Origin: Rhodobacterales bacterium UBA3077 | GTDB lineage: Bacteria; Pseudomonadota; Alphaproteobacteria; Rhodobacterales; Rhodobacteraceae | DNA: 5,490 nt | Assembly (NCBI GenBank): GCA_002366685.1 | Contig: DFBP01000275.1 | Coordinates: 11,924-17,413, forward strand | Direction of reading: 5' to 3' | Shown here: in pieces, positions 1 to 5,490 of the stretch | Numbering within the stretch: the stretch's first letter is position 1 | How the letters are laid out: each line of letters begins with the position of its first letter | The notes under the pieces: generated by a model | Told to the model about the DNA's origin: nothing | What the model saw: the letters and a program-made list of their open reading frames with translations, nothing else | Database searches by the model: none | Made by a program: the position numbers and the translations under genes

Positions 1-900
1 ATCCTGCGGTTCTCCAACTTTGCCCATGGCGACACCATGGCCTTTGGCGCGATGCTCACCATTTTGGTGACATGGTGGTTCCAAAGCATGGGGATATCGG
101 CGGGACCTTTGCCCACAGCGCTGCTCGCCCTGCCCTTCGGGATAATCGGCACAGTGATTTTTGCGCTGGTGACAGACCGAATGGTTTACCGGTTTTACCG
201 GAAGGTGAAGGCGCCGAATATCGTGATGATGATGGCCTCTGTCGGTGTGATGTTTGTGATGAACGGCGTGGTGCGCGTGGTTATTGGCCCGCAAGAGCAG
301 CGCTTTGCCGATGGTGAGCGCTTTATCATTAAAGCGCGGGCATTTAAGGAAATGACAGGGCTAAACGAAGGTTTGGCCATTCGCACGACACAGGCAATTA
401 CGGTGGTTGTTGCTGTGATTGTGGTTGCGATCCTCTTCTGGTTTTTGCAAAAATCGCGCACGGGTAAAGCCATGCGGGCTTATGCTGACAACGAAGACCT
501 CGCGCTGCTTTCGGGCATCAACCCCGACAAGGTGGTGATGGCGGCCTGGATCATTGCGGCCACGCTGGCGACGATTGCCGGTGTGCTCTACGGGCTTGAT
601 AAATCCTTCAAGCCATTCACCTATTTCCAGCTCTTGCTACCGATATTCGCGGCGGCCATTGTGGGCGGCATCGGCAACCCGCTCGGCGCGATTGCCGGTG
701 GCTTTGTGATCGCCTTTTCCGAAATGGGCTTCACCTACGCCTATAAGAAGTTTCTGTTTTACCTCATGCCCGATGGCAGCGCGCCGAGCGGGCTTATGCA
801 ATTGCTCTCGACCGACTACAAATTCGCGGTGAGCTTTATGATACTGGTGCTGGTGCTCCTGGTTAGACCGACGGGTATTTTCAGGGGGAAAGTGCTATGA
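1..900 (+). CDS. livH: Branched-chain amino acid ABC transporter permease, LivH type (5' partial)
   Basis: Inner-membrane permease of a HAAT/Liv-family ABC importer, which normally pairs with a LivM permease, two ATPases (LivG, LivF) and a periplasmic binding protein. The frame is open from base 1, and 299 residues are visible before TGA at 898-900. The fragment opens with the LivH signature RFSNFAHGD (residues 3-11), which in full proteins lies about 20-40 residues after the start, so the ATG at 37 is internal and the true start is off the window. Other hallmarks are several hydrophobic helices, the ATPase-coupling cytoplasmic loop starting SRTGKAMRAYADN (from residue 152), and VGGIGNPLGA (221-230) in a late helix. 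The gene overlaps livM by four bases (ATGA), implying translational coupling. Family membership is clear. Substrate is inferred only: these transporters also carry urea, amides and other amino acids. Confidence 0.93.
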   Translation: MLRFSNFAHGDTMAFGAMLTILVTWWFQSMGISAGPLPTALLALPFGIIGTVIFALVTDRMVYRFYRKVKAPNIVMMMASVGVMFVMNGVVRVVIGPQEQRFADGERFIIKARAFKEMTGLNEGLAIRTTQAITVVVAVIVVAILFWFLQKSRTGKAMRAYADNEDLALLSGINPDKVVMAAWIIAATLATIAGVLYGLDKSFKPFTYFQLLLPIFAAAIVGGIGNPLGAIAGGFVIAFSEMGFTYAYKKFLFYLMPDGSAPSGLMQLLSTDYKFAVSFMILVLVLLVRPTGIFRGKVL

Positions 901-2186
901 AGAATGTGGCTCTATTTGCCCTTATGGGCTTGGCTTTTGTTGGCGCTGGAGAATTCCAGAGCTGGTCGTTCTCGCTTACAATTCTTAACCTCTGCCTGAT
1001 CTCGGCGATTATGGCGCTGGGGGTGAATATCCAGTGGGGGTATGCCGGTATTTTCAACGTCGGGATCATGGGCTTTGCGGCGCTTGGCGGTGCGGCGGCG
1101 GTGCTGGTGAATGCAGCGCCGGTTCCGGAGGCATGGGCAGCTGGTGGCGCTGGTATTGGGGCCTCGCTGGTAGCGGCGCTGGCGGTGATCGGGCTGATTG
1201 TATTGATCCGCAAAAAGCTGCGGGGCAGCCTGCGGCGCTACGCAACGATTGCGGTTGTGATTGGCGGCTATTTTGCGGTGCGTGCGGTTTATGGCCCGGC
1301 GGTAAATGCCATTGAGGCGGTGGACCCGGCCAAAACCGGTTATCTGGGTGGGCTCGGCTTGCCGATCACCATAAGCTGGGCCGTGGGCGGGGTTTTTGCA
1401 GCGGGTGGCGCTTGGGTTGTGGGCAAAGTGGCGCTGGGGCTGCGCTCGGATTATCTGGCAATTGCCACGCTGGGAATTTCCGAAATTATCATCGCGGTGC
1501 TGAAAAACGAAGACTGGCTGACACGGGGCGTGAAGAACGTAAGCACCCTGAAGCCCGACGTACCAACCGCGATTGAGTTTCAGGGCTCCGAGTGGTTTTT
1601 GGGTATTGCCCAAAGCCTTGAGGCTGACCCGATTGTGGCCTCCGGCATTGCGGTTAAGTTGATTTATGCGGTTTTGTTTGCGATTGTTCTGGGCGGACTT
1701 TTGTGGCTCTCAGAGCGAGCGTTGAATTCGCCATGGGGCCGGATGATGCGCGCCATTCGGGACAACCGCGACTCGGCCCAAGCCATGGGTAAAGACGTAA
1801 CCAAACGGCATTTGCAGACCTTTATCATCGGCTCGGCGGTTGTTGGCATTGCGGGCGCGATGCTGACCACGCTCGATATGCAGTTCACCCCCGGCACCTA
1901 TAACCCGCTGCGGTTTACCTTTCTGATCTGGGTGATGGTGATTGTGGGCGGTTCGGGCAATAACTGGGGCTCGATACTGGGAGGTTTCCTGATTTGGTTT
2001 GTCTGGATCGAAGCCGAGCGTTTTGGCCCGATTGTGATGGAGTTGGCGACCTCGGGCATGGACCCGGAGAGCGCGCTCAAATCCAGCCTAATGGACTCGG
2101 CGGCGCATTTGCGGCTGTTCCTTATGGGGATCATCCTGCTCTTGGTGCTACGGTTTAGCCCGCGCGGGTTGATACCGGAGAAATAA
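897..2186 (+). CDS. livM: Branched-chain amino acid ABC transporter permease, LivM type
   Basis: Second inner-membrane permease of the same importer, 429 residues, close to the length of E. coli LivM and longer than many family members. The ATG lies in the ATGA overlap with livH and is preceded by AGGGGG at 883-888, eight bases upstream. Visible landmarks are WGYAGIFNVGIMGFAALGG in the N-terminal quarter (the family's glycine-rich GYAG segment), YLAIATLGISEI (186-197), the cytoplasmic coupling loop starting WGRMMRAIRDNRDSAQAMGKD (from residue 280), and VGGSGNNWGSILGGF near the C-terminus. About ten hydrophobic helices can be drawn. A positively charged stretch, LIRKKLRGSLRRY, lies between early helices, in the region that makes this protein longer than short LivM proteins. 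It is cotranscribed with livH and probably with the hydrolase that follows two bases later. Assignment is firm; the ligand is unknown. Confidence 0.95.
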   Translation: MKNVALFALMGLAFVGAGEFQSWSFSLTILNLCLISAIMALGVNIQWGYAGIFNVGIMGFAALGGAAAVLVNAAPVPEAWAAGGAGIGASLVAALAVIGLIVLIRKKLRGSLRRYATIAVVIGGYFAVRAVYGPAVNAIEAVDPAKTGYLGGLGLPITISWAVGGVFAAGGAWVVGKVALGLRSDYLAIATLGISEIIIAVLKNEDWLTRGVKNVSTLKPDVPTAIEFQGSEWFLGIAQSLEADPIVASGIAVKLIYAVLFAIVLGGLLWLSERALNSPWGRMMRAIRDNRDSAQAMGKDVTKRHLQTFIIGSAVVGIAGAMLTTLDMQFTPGTYNPLRFTFLIWVMVIVGGSGNNWGSILGGFLIWFVWIEAERFGPIVMELATSGMDPESALKSSLMDSAAHLRLFLMGIILLLVLRFSPRGLIPEK

Positions 2187-2188
2187 GC

Positions 2189-2995
2189 ATGGATTGGGAC
2201 GACGCCTACCAGAATGGAAAGTATATTCCCGGCGGCGACGAGTACCTTGCTATGTGGCAGCTCAAATCTTCAGCGTTTCGGGCTGCGTTAGACCAAAACC
2301 GCCAACGGCTTGGCCTATCCTATGGCAGCCACCCGCGCGAGGTGTTTGACCTGTTCCTGCCTGAAAACCCTGCCAAGGGGGTCGTGATTTACATTCACGG
2401 CGGCTATTGGCAGTCCCTTGATCATACGCTTTGGTCGCACCTTGCGGCCGGTCCTTTAGCCCATAGCTGGGCTGTGGCAATGCCAGGTTACAGGCTGTGC
2501 CCCGATGTTAGTGTGGCGGACATAACCAAAAGCATGGTGCGCGCTGTTGCGGCGATCGGGGACCGGTTTGACGGAGTTTTTGAAATCATCATTACCGGCC
2601 ACTCGGCGGGCGGTCACCTGACGGCTCGCTTGGCATGTGATGATATTTACCTACCCTATGCGGCGGATATCCGGCGTTTTGTAAGCATCAGCGGTGTGCA
2701 TGACCTGCGCCCGCTCACGCGCACAAGCGTAAACGAGCCTCTGCAACTTGATATGGCAAGTGCCGCAGCCGAAAGCCCCGCTCTAAAAACACCGCGGGAG
2801 GGGGTTGACCTGCTGGCTTGGGTTGGCGCCGAGGAGCGGCCCGAATTCTTGCGGCAGAATGATTTGCTGGCCAATATCTGGCGCGGCGCTTTTGCCAAAA
2901 CGACCAGTGTTCATGCCGACGGGCACCATCACTTTAGCGTTGTTGGCGATTTGGCCGAGGCCGAGAGCCCGCTCACGAAAGCTCTTTTTGCCTGA
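2189..2995 (+). CDS. Alpha/beta hydrolase, arylformamidase (kynurenine formamidase)-like
   Basis: A 268-residue cytoplasmic alpha/beta-hydrolase with no signal peptide. Visible motifs are HGGYW (residues 70-74), the oxyanion-hole motif typical of the kynurenine formamidase/esterase group; GHSAGGH (137-143) with likely nucleophile Ser139; SGVHDLRPL (168-176), which resembles the family's S-G-x-x-D-L-x-P-L; and HHHFSVV (246-252), with His248 the likely catalytic histidine. The catalytic acid is probably within GAEERPEF (213-220), Glu215 or Glu216, but this is uncertain. ATG 2189 is preceded by GGAG at 2177-2180, eight bases upstream, and starts two bases after the livM stop, so it looks like the last gene of the transporter operon. 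Known members hydrolyse N-formylkynurenine, aryl formamides or small esters. The actual substrate here is not readable, and a ligand supplied by the Liv-type transporter is an inference from position. No kynurenine-pathway neighbour is visible. Confidence 0.85.
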   Translation: MDWDDAYQNGKYIPGGDEYLAMWQLKSSAFRAALDQNRQRLGLSYGSHPREVFDLFLPENPAKGVVIYIHGGYWQSLDHTLWSHLAAGPLAHSWAVAMPGYRLCPDVSVADITKSMVRAVAAIGDRFDGVFEIIITGHSAGGHLTARLACDDIYLPYAADIRRFVSISGVHDLRPLTRTSVNEPLQLDMASAAAESPALKTPREGVDLLAWVGAEERPEFLRQNDLLANIWRGAFAKTTSVHADGHHHFSVVGDLAEAESPLTKALFA

Positions 2996-3009
2996 TTGAC
3001 GCAAATCAA
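2996..3009 (+). promoter_or_regulatory. Putative FNR/CRP-family (FnrL/Dnr-type) binding site
   Basis: The bases read TTGAC-GCAA-ATCAA, matching the FNR consensus TTGAT-N4-ATCAA at nine of ten conserved positions; TTGAC is a common variant half-site in alphaproteobacteria. The site begins on the base after the hydrolase stop codon and is centred at 3002.5, about 55 bases before the DksA-like start codon. It most likely activates the three-gene unit downstream under low oxygen, or under nitric oxide if a Dnr/NnrR-type regulator uses it. Which member of the family binds cannot be told from the site alone. Confidence 0.65.
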
Positions 3010-3030
3010 TGCGGCCCTTTCCTTTTATCT

Positions 3031-3044
3031 TATTACTGAGAGGA
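3031..3044 (+). promoter_or_regulatory. Possible -10 element and start region of the DksA-like operon promoter
   Basis: TATTAC at 3031-3036 matches TATAAT at four of six positions. A transcript starting about seven bases downstream, near 3043-3044, would place the FNR-like site centre at about -41, the classic class II activation position. There is no good -35 hexamer, as expected for an activator-dependent promoter. The leader would be very short (about 14 bases) but would still include the ribosome-binding site at 3045-3050. The element itself is weak; the case rests on spacing. Confidence 0.35.
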
Positions 3045-3050
3045 AAGGAG
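3045..3050 (+). promoter_or_regulatory. Ribosome-binding site for the DksA-like gene
   Basis: AAGGAG ends seven bases before ATG 3058, an ideal distance. A nearer ATG at 3053 is only two bases from this site and opens a two-codon frame ending at TGA 3059-3061, so the Shine-Dalgarno spacing favours 3058. Confidence 0.75.
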
Positions 3051-3057
3051 AAATGCT

Positions 3058-3375
3058 ATGACAAATATTCCGGCACGCAAAGCCAAACTGCTTGAAAAGC
3101 TTAACGAAATGAATGCCCGCCTTGCCAAAGTTGAAGACGCGCTTGATGATCCGTTGCCAAAGGATTCCGAAGAAGCGGCGGTTGAACGCGGAGATGACGA
3201 GGTGTTAGAGGAGGTCGGCCATGCCGCCCGGCGCGAAAAAGCGATGATTGTGGCGGCGCTGGAACGGGTCGTATCCGGCGAATACGGCGTTTGTGCCGTA
3301 TGCGGGGAAGAAATTAGCGAAGAGCGGCTGGATGTGTTACCCTACACACCTGTTTGCAAGAAATGTGCTAAATAG
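3058..3375 (+). CDS. TraR/DksA-family zinc-finger protein (short form)
   Basis: A 105-residue protein of the DksA/TraR family, whose members bind in the RNA polymerase secondary channel and modulate transcription, often together with ppGpp. The C-terminus carries a complete four-cysteine zinc finger, C79-x2-C82-x17-C100-x2-C103, with the family's GEYGVCAVCGEEI context. The N-terminal region is charged and predicted helical (roughly 6-30 and 46-72), consistent with a coiled-coil hairpin. The acidic tip motif DxxDxA of true DksA is not clearly kept; the nearest match is D36-SEE-AA. At 105 residues it is shorter than DksA (about 150) and longer than phage or plasmid TraR (about 73). It begins an apparent operon with two downstream genes and follows a putative FNR box. 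Family assignment is strong; whether it acts on RNA polymerase like DksA is inferred. Confidence 0.9.
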   Translation: MTNIPARKAKLLEKLNEMNARLAKVEDALDDPLPKDSEEAAVERGDDEVLEEVGHAARREKAMIVAALERVVSGEYGVCAVCGEEISEERLDVLPYTPVCKKCAK

Positions 3376-3386
3376 AGGAGTCTGAA

Positions 3387-3584
3387 ATGGCCTTGGAAGA
3401 ATGGAAAGTCCGGTTTCGGATGCTGCTTGAAGAAGCCACCCATCAACCCGAAGACTGGCACGAAATGCAAGAAGAACTGCGTGAGGAAGTCGCGAAGTTT
3501 CGCGGGCAAGGCCTGCCGGTGCCACAAGATATTCTAGACCTTGAAAAAGCGCTGGAAGATAACCTGAATCTGCGCCGCAAATAA
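3387..3584 (+). CDS. Small acidic helical protein of unknown function
   Basis: A 65-residue protein that I do not recognise. It is likely real: AGAGGAG at 3374-3380 lies six bases before ATG 3387 and overlaps the stop of the DksA-like gene, and the frame fills the space between two firm genes. It has no cysteines, no signal peptide and no membrane segment. It is rich in charge (16 Asp/Glu against 10 Lys/Arg) and probably forms two helices, about 3-38 and 46-62, separated by a GQGLPVP turn (40-46). Two tryptophans (W6, W24) and three Arg/Lys at the C-terminus (63-65) stand out. Its position between a transcription-factor-like gene and a permease suggests a cytoplasmic accessory or stress role, but this is only context. 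It shares the reading frame of the permease that follows after TAA-GCC. Confidence 0.72.
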   Translation: MALEEWKVRFRMLLEEATHQPEDWHEMQEELREEVAKFRGQGLPVPQDILDLEKALEDNLNLRRK

Positions 3585-3587
3585 GCC

Positions 3588-4808
3588 ATGGACGGCCAAG
3601 AGCCAGCCTTAAAGCGAGTTGTGTCGCTGCCTCTGTTGGTGCTCTATGGACTAGGTATCAGCATCGGGGCTGGTATATATGTGTTGATCGGCGAGGCCGC
3701 CGGGCAAGCTGGCTATTATACCCCGCTCTCTTTTGTTCTGGCGGCCATTGTTATGGTTTTTGTCGCTTCCAGCTTTGCCGAGCTTAGCGGGCGTCTGCCA
3801 ATTAGCGCGGGTGAGGCTGTTTATGTAAAAGCGGGGTTCAGGTCTGACAAAATGTCGGTGTTTACCGGTGGGCTGGTGCTCGCCTCCGGCACCGTTTCCG
3901 CTGCCGCGATAACCATTGGCGGGGTTGGCTACCTGATGGAGTTGGTGCCGTTCGCGCGCACTGGAATGATATTTGCGGTGGTGTTGATTATGGGCGCGAT
4001 TGCCGCTTGGGGCATCAAACAATCCGTGGTTTTTGCCGCCATTTTCACTGTTCTCGAAGTACTTGGCCTGGTTGTCATTGTTGTGGCCGGTTTCTGGAAC
4101 CAGCCCGATATTCTGACCCGCTTGCCTGAAGTGATACCGCCATGGGGAGACACAGCGGCCTTAACAGCCATTTTCACAACCAGTTTGATCGCGTTTTTTG
4201 CTTTTATCGGTTTTGACGATGTCGTGAATCTTGTCGAGGAAACCAAAGACCCGGCGCACGCTATGCCGCGCGCGATCTACCTAACGCTCTGCATCACCAC
4301 CCTGCTCTATTTTCTGGTTAGTACGGTGGCGGTGTTGTCTGTACCGATTGACGAACTCGCCAACTCCACAGCGCCGTTGGGCCTGCTTTTTGAACGCCTG
4401 ACCAACTCTTCTCCCCTCACCATCACGCTTATCGCTGTGGTGGCCACGCTCAACGGAGTTGTGTTGCAAATTGTCATGGGAGCAAGGGTGCTTTACGGCT
4501 TGGCTGAAACCGGCAATCTGCCGGCTGTGTTCGGGAGGGTGAATGCCCGCACGGGCACACCCCTATTTTCTACTGCACTGATCACGCTCGCAATTTTGGT
4601 TCTCGCACTGTTTTTCCCAATCGGGGCATTGGCCAAATTCACCTCTCAGCTGATTTTGGTGTCCTTCGTTCTGGTTTGCCTCTCTCTAATTCTGCTCAAG
4701 CTGCGTCGAGAACCTGCCCCTGAGGGGATTTATCAAGTGGGCATCTGGCAACCTGTTCTTGGCACTATTGGAAGCCTGACCCTCCTGCTGGGGCCCTACT
4801 TTCTGTAA
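3588..4808 (+). CDS. APC-superfamily amino acid permease
   Basis: A 406-residue inner-membrane secondary transporter of the amino acid-polyamine-organocation superfamily. Helix 1 holds the unwound substrate-binding motif GISIGAGIY (23-31). The following FAELSGRLPISAGEAVYVK stretch is the conserved region of helix 2 and the loop to helix 3. Helix 6 and its loop carry FIGFDDVVNLVEETKDP (206-222), where the family usually has G-F-[DE]. About twelve hydrophobic helices can be drawn, the last ending at the C-terminus, so the protein looks complete though slightly short for the family. ATG 3588 follows an in-frame TAA at 3582-3584 and has no Shine-Dalgarno, so translation is probably coupled to the upstream small gene. 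Substrate is unknown, and neither neighbour suggests one. The stop is TAA at 4806-4808, with no clear terminator after it. Confidence 0.92.
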   Translation: MDGQEPALKRVVSLPLLVLYGLGISIGAGIYVLIGEAAGQAGYYTPLSFVLAAIVMVFVASSFAELSGRLPISAGEAVYVKAGFRSDKMSVFTGGLVLASGTVSAAAITIGGVGYLMELVPFARTGMIFAVVLIMGAIAAWGIKQSVVFAAIFTVLEVLGLVVIVVAGFWNQPDILTRLPEVIPPWGDTAALTAIFTTSLIAFFAFIGFDDVVNLVEETKDPAHAMPRAIYLTLCITTLLYFLVSTVAVLSVPIDELANSTAPLGLLFERLTNSSPLTITLIAVVATLNGVVLQIVMGARVLYGLAETGNLPAVFGRVNARTGTPLFSTALITLAILVLALFFPIGALAKFTSQLILVSFVLVCLSLILLKLRREPAPEGIYQVGIWQPVLGTIGSLTLLLGPYFL

Positions 4809-4809
4809 T

Positions 4810-4833
4810 ACACATTCAATACTTGTAATATGT
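4810..4833 (+). promoter_or_regulatory. Imperfect dyad, possible SqrR/BigR-type persulfide-responsive operator
   Basis: ACACATT (4810-4816) and AATATGT (4827-4833) form a dyad with one mismatch around a ten-base centre. Within it, ATTC (4814-4817), eight bases, then TAAT (4826-4829) is one base away from ATTC-N8-GAAT, the motif reported for the sulfide/persulfide repressor SqrR of Rhodobacter capsulatus. It lies 47 bases upstream of a persulfide dioxygenase-like gene, the kind of gene SqrR/BigR ArsR-family repressors control. The match is short and AT-rich, so it is suggestive only; the downstream gene raises its likelihood. Confidence 0.42.
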
Positions 4834-4850
4834 GTTCGAGACCCTATCTA
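4823..4850 (+). promoter_or_regulatory. Possible sigma70-type promoter for the metallo-hydrolase gene
   Basis: TTGTAA (4823-4828) and TATCTA (4845-4850) are separated by 16 bases and match the -35 and -10 consensus at four and three positions. Transcription would start near 4857. The -35 falls in the right half of the dyad at 4810-4833, so a bound repressor would block polymerase. Both hexamers are weak and the call depends on spacing and position. Confidence 0.33.
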
Positions 4851-4879
4851 AGGACAAACAGAAATTCAGGAGCGATAAA

Positions 4880-5490
4880 ATGACCCCCGAAGTAAAAGCC
4901 TTTTTTGACAACGCCACCAACACCGTTTCTTTTGTGATCAAAGATCCAAACAGCAACAAGTGTGCGATCATCGATTCCGTTCTGGATTTTGACTATTCCA
5001 GCGGCCATACCGATACCAAATCCGCCGATGAAATCATCGCCTATGTGAAAGCCGAAGGGCTTGAGCCAGAATGGCTGCTCGAAAGCCATGTGCATGCGGA
5101 CCACCTTTCCGCTGCGCCTTACATTCAGGAGCAGGTTGGCGGAAAAATCGGCATTGGCGACCAGATCTCTGTTGTGCAGGATGTATTTGGCAAGGTCTTC
5201 AACGAGGGCACCGATTTCCAGCGCAACGGCTCACAATTTGACGCTCTTTTCAAAGAGGGAGACACCTTCAAGATCGGCGGCCTGAACGTCAACGTCATGC
5301 ACACCCCCGGTCACACACCGGCTTGCATGACCTATGTGGTCGGAGACGCGGCCTTTGTGGGTGACACCATGTTTATGCCTGATTTTGGCACCGCCCGCTG
5401 TGATTTCCCCGGTGGCTCCGCCGAGACCCTATATGACTCGATCCAGAAAATCCTCAGCCTCCCCGACGAGACCCGGATTTTTGTGGGCCA
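4880..5490 (+). CDS. MBL-fold metallo-hydrolase, Blh / persulfide dioxygenase-like (3' partial)
   Basis: 203 codons are visible before the window ends mid-codon. ATG 4880 has AGGAG at 4868-4872, seven bases upstream. Metallo-beta-lactamase metal-binding motifs are in order: H70-V-H72-A-D74-H75, TPGHT with His145, GDTMF with Asp162, and a final GH at 203-204, whose codon is cut (CA only). DFGTARCDFPGG (168-179) after the Asp162 ligand is typical of the Blh/ETHE1-like branch. In ETHE1 persulfide dioxygenases the iron ligands correspond to His70, His145 and Asp162. Such enzymes oxidise glutathione persulfide to sulfite in the cytoplasm during sulfide detoxification. The protein starts directly with the MBL domain and lacks the N-terminal DUF442 (rhodanese-like) domain of Agrobacterium or Xylella Blh. 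A 71-base gap with its own promoter-like elements separates it from the permease. Family is firm; persulfide activity is inferred, and a glyoxalase II-like role is the alternative. Confidence 0.9.
   Translation, partial: MTPEVKAFFDNATNTVSFVIKDPNSNKCAIIDSVLDFDYSSGHTDTKSADEIIAYVKAEGLEPEWLLESHVHADHLSAAPYIQEQVGGKIGIGDQISVVQDVFGKVFNEGTDFQRNGSQFDALFKEGDTFKIGGLNVNVMHTPGHTPACMTYVVGDAAFVGDTMFMPDFGTARCDFPGGSAETLYDSIQKILSLPDETRIFVG

Noticed and set aside
37..900. ATG at 37 as the start of the LivH-type permease
   Set aside because: The frame is open to base 1, and the twelve codons before it encode conserved LivH sequence (RFSNFAHGD), so the true start lies upstream of the window.
1200..1320. Extra charged region in LivM as a possible inserted domain
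   Set aside because: The total length of 429 residues is close to that of E. coli LivM, so this is normal variation in the family rather than an insertion.
912..1613. Long reverse-strand open frame of 233 codons inside livM
   Set aside because: Its product is rich in Gln, Asn, Arg and His with no recognisable domain or ribosome-binding site, and it lies wholly opposite a firmly identified permease gene; it is a compositional shadow.
3000..3013. Small hairpin CGCA-AATCAA-TGCG as a terminator after the hydrolase
   Set aside because: The stem is only four base pairs, has no following run of T, and overlaps the FNR-like box, which explains the symmetry better.
3053..3061. ATG at 3053 as an alternative start or a two-codon leader peptide before the DksA-like gene
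   Set aside because: It is only two bases from the Shine-Dalgarno and opens a frame that stops at the next codon but one; the spacing and protein family support ATG 3058.
4810..4835. ACACAT/ATGTGT inverted repeat as a terminator after the permease
   Set aside because: The loop would be 14 bases, the stem is AT-rich and short, and no T tract follows; an operator reading fits better.
5061..5285. Forward open frame of 74 codons overlapping the MBL gene
   Set aside because: It lies in another frame entirely inside the metallo-hydrolase coding region, whose metal-binding motifs are read continuously from ATG 4880; the alternative product is Ser/Arg-rich with no motif.

Overview
The window reads as ordinary chromosomal DNA from an alphaproteobacterium, most likely Rhodobacterales (Roseobacter-like). 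This placement is inferred from gene content, tight operons, moderately GC-rich codon use and the form of two putative regulator sites; no phylogenetic marker is present. All seven genes lie on the + strand, and there is no tRNA, rRNA, insertion sequence, CRISPR array or large repeat. No gene-free stretch exceeds 300 bases; the two largest gaps are 62 and 71 bases, and both contain plausible regulatory sites.

Block 1 (1-2995) is the tail of a branched-chain amino acid type (HAAT/Liv) ABC transporter operon. It holds a 5'-truncated LivH-type permease, a LivM-type permease starting in a 4-base ATGA overlap with it, and, two bases later, an alpha/beta hydrolase of the arylformamidase / kynurenine formamidase-like type (HGGYW, GHSAGG and a HHHF motif). 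The two ATPases and the periplasmic binding protein are not in view and presumably lie upstream. The hydrolase may process something the transporter imports, but the substrate cannot be read from sequence.

Block 2 (2996-4808) starts immediately after the hydrolase stop codon with a near-perfect FNR/CRP-family half-site pair (TTGAC-N4-ATCAA), followed at class II spacing by a weak -10-like hexamer. Behind it lie three closely packed genes: a short TraR/DksA-type zinc-finger protein, a 65-residue acidic helical protein I do not recognise, and a 12-helix APC-superfamily amino acid permease. The small gene and the permease share a reading frame and are separated by only TAA-GCC. The simplest reading is an oxygen- or redox-controlled operon linking a ppGpp/RNA-polymerase-type regulator with amino acid transport.

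Block 3 (4809-5490) is a separate transcription unit. An imperfect dyad overlapping a weak promoter contains ATTC-N8-TAAT, one base off the ATTC-N8-GAAT motif known for the persulfide sensor SqrR. It precedes a metallo-beta-lactamase-fold enzyme of the Blh / persulfide dioxygenase-like type, which runs off the right edge. This points to sulfide or persulfide detoxification.

I found no clear evidence of a wholly new system. The most notable items are the FNR-box-led DksA-like / small protein / permease operon and the putative persulfide-responsive operator.
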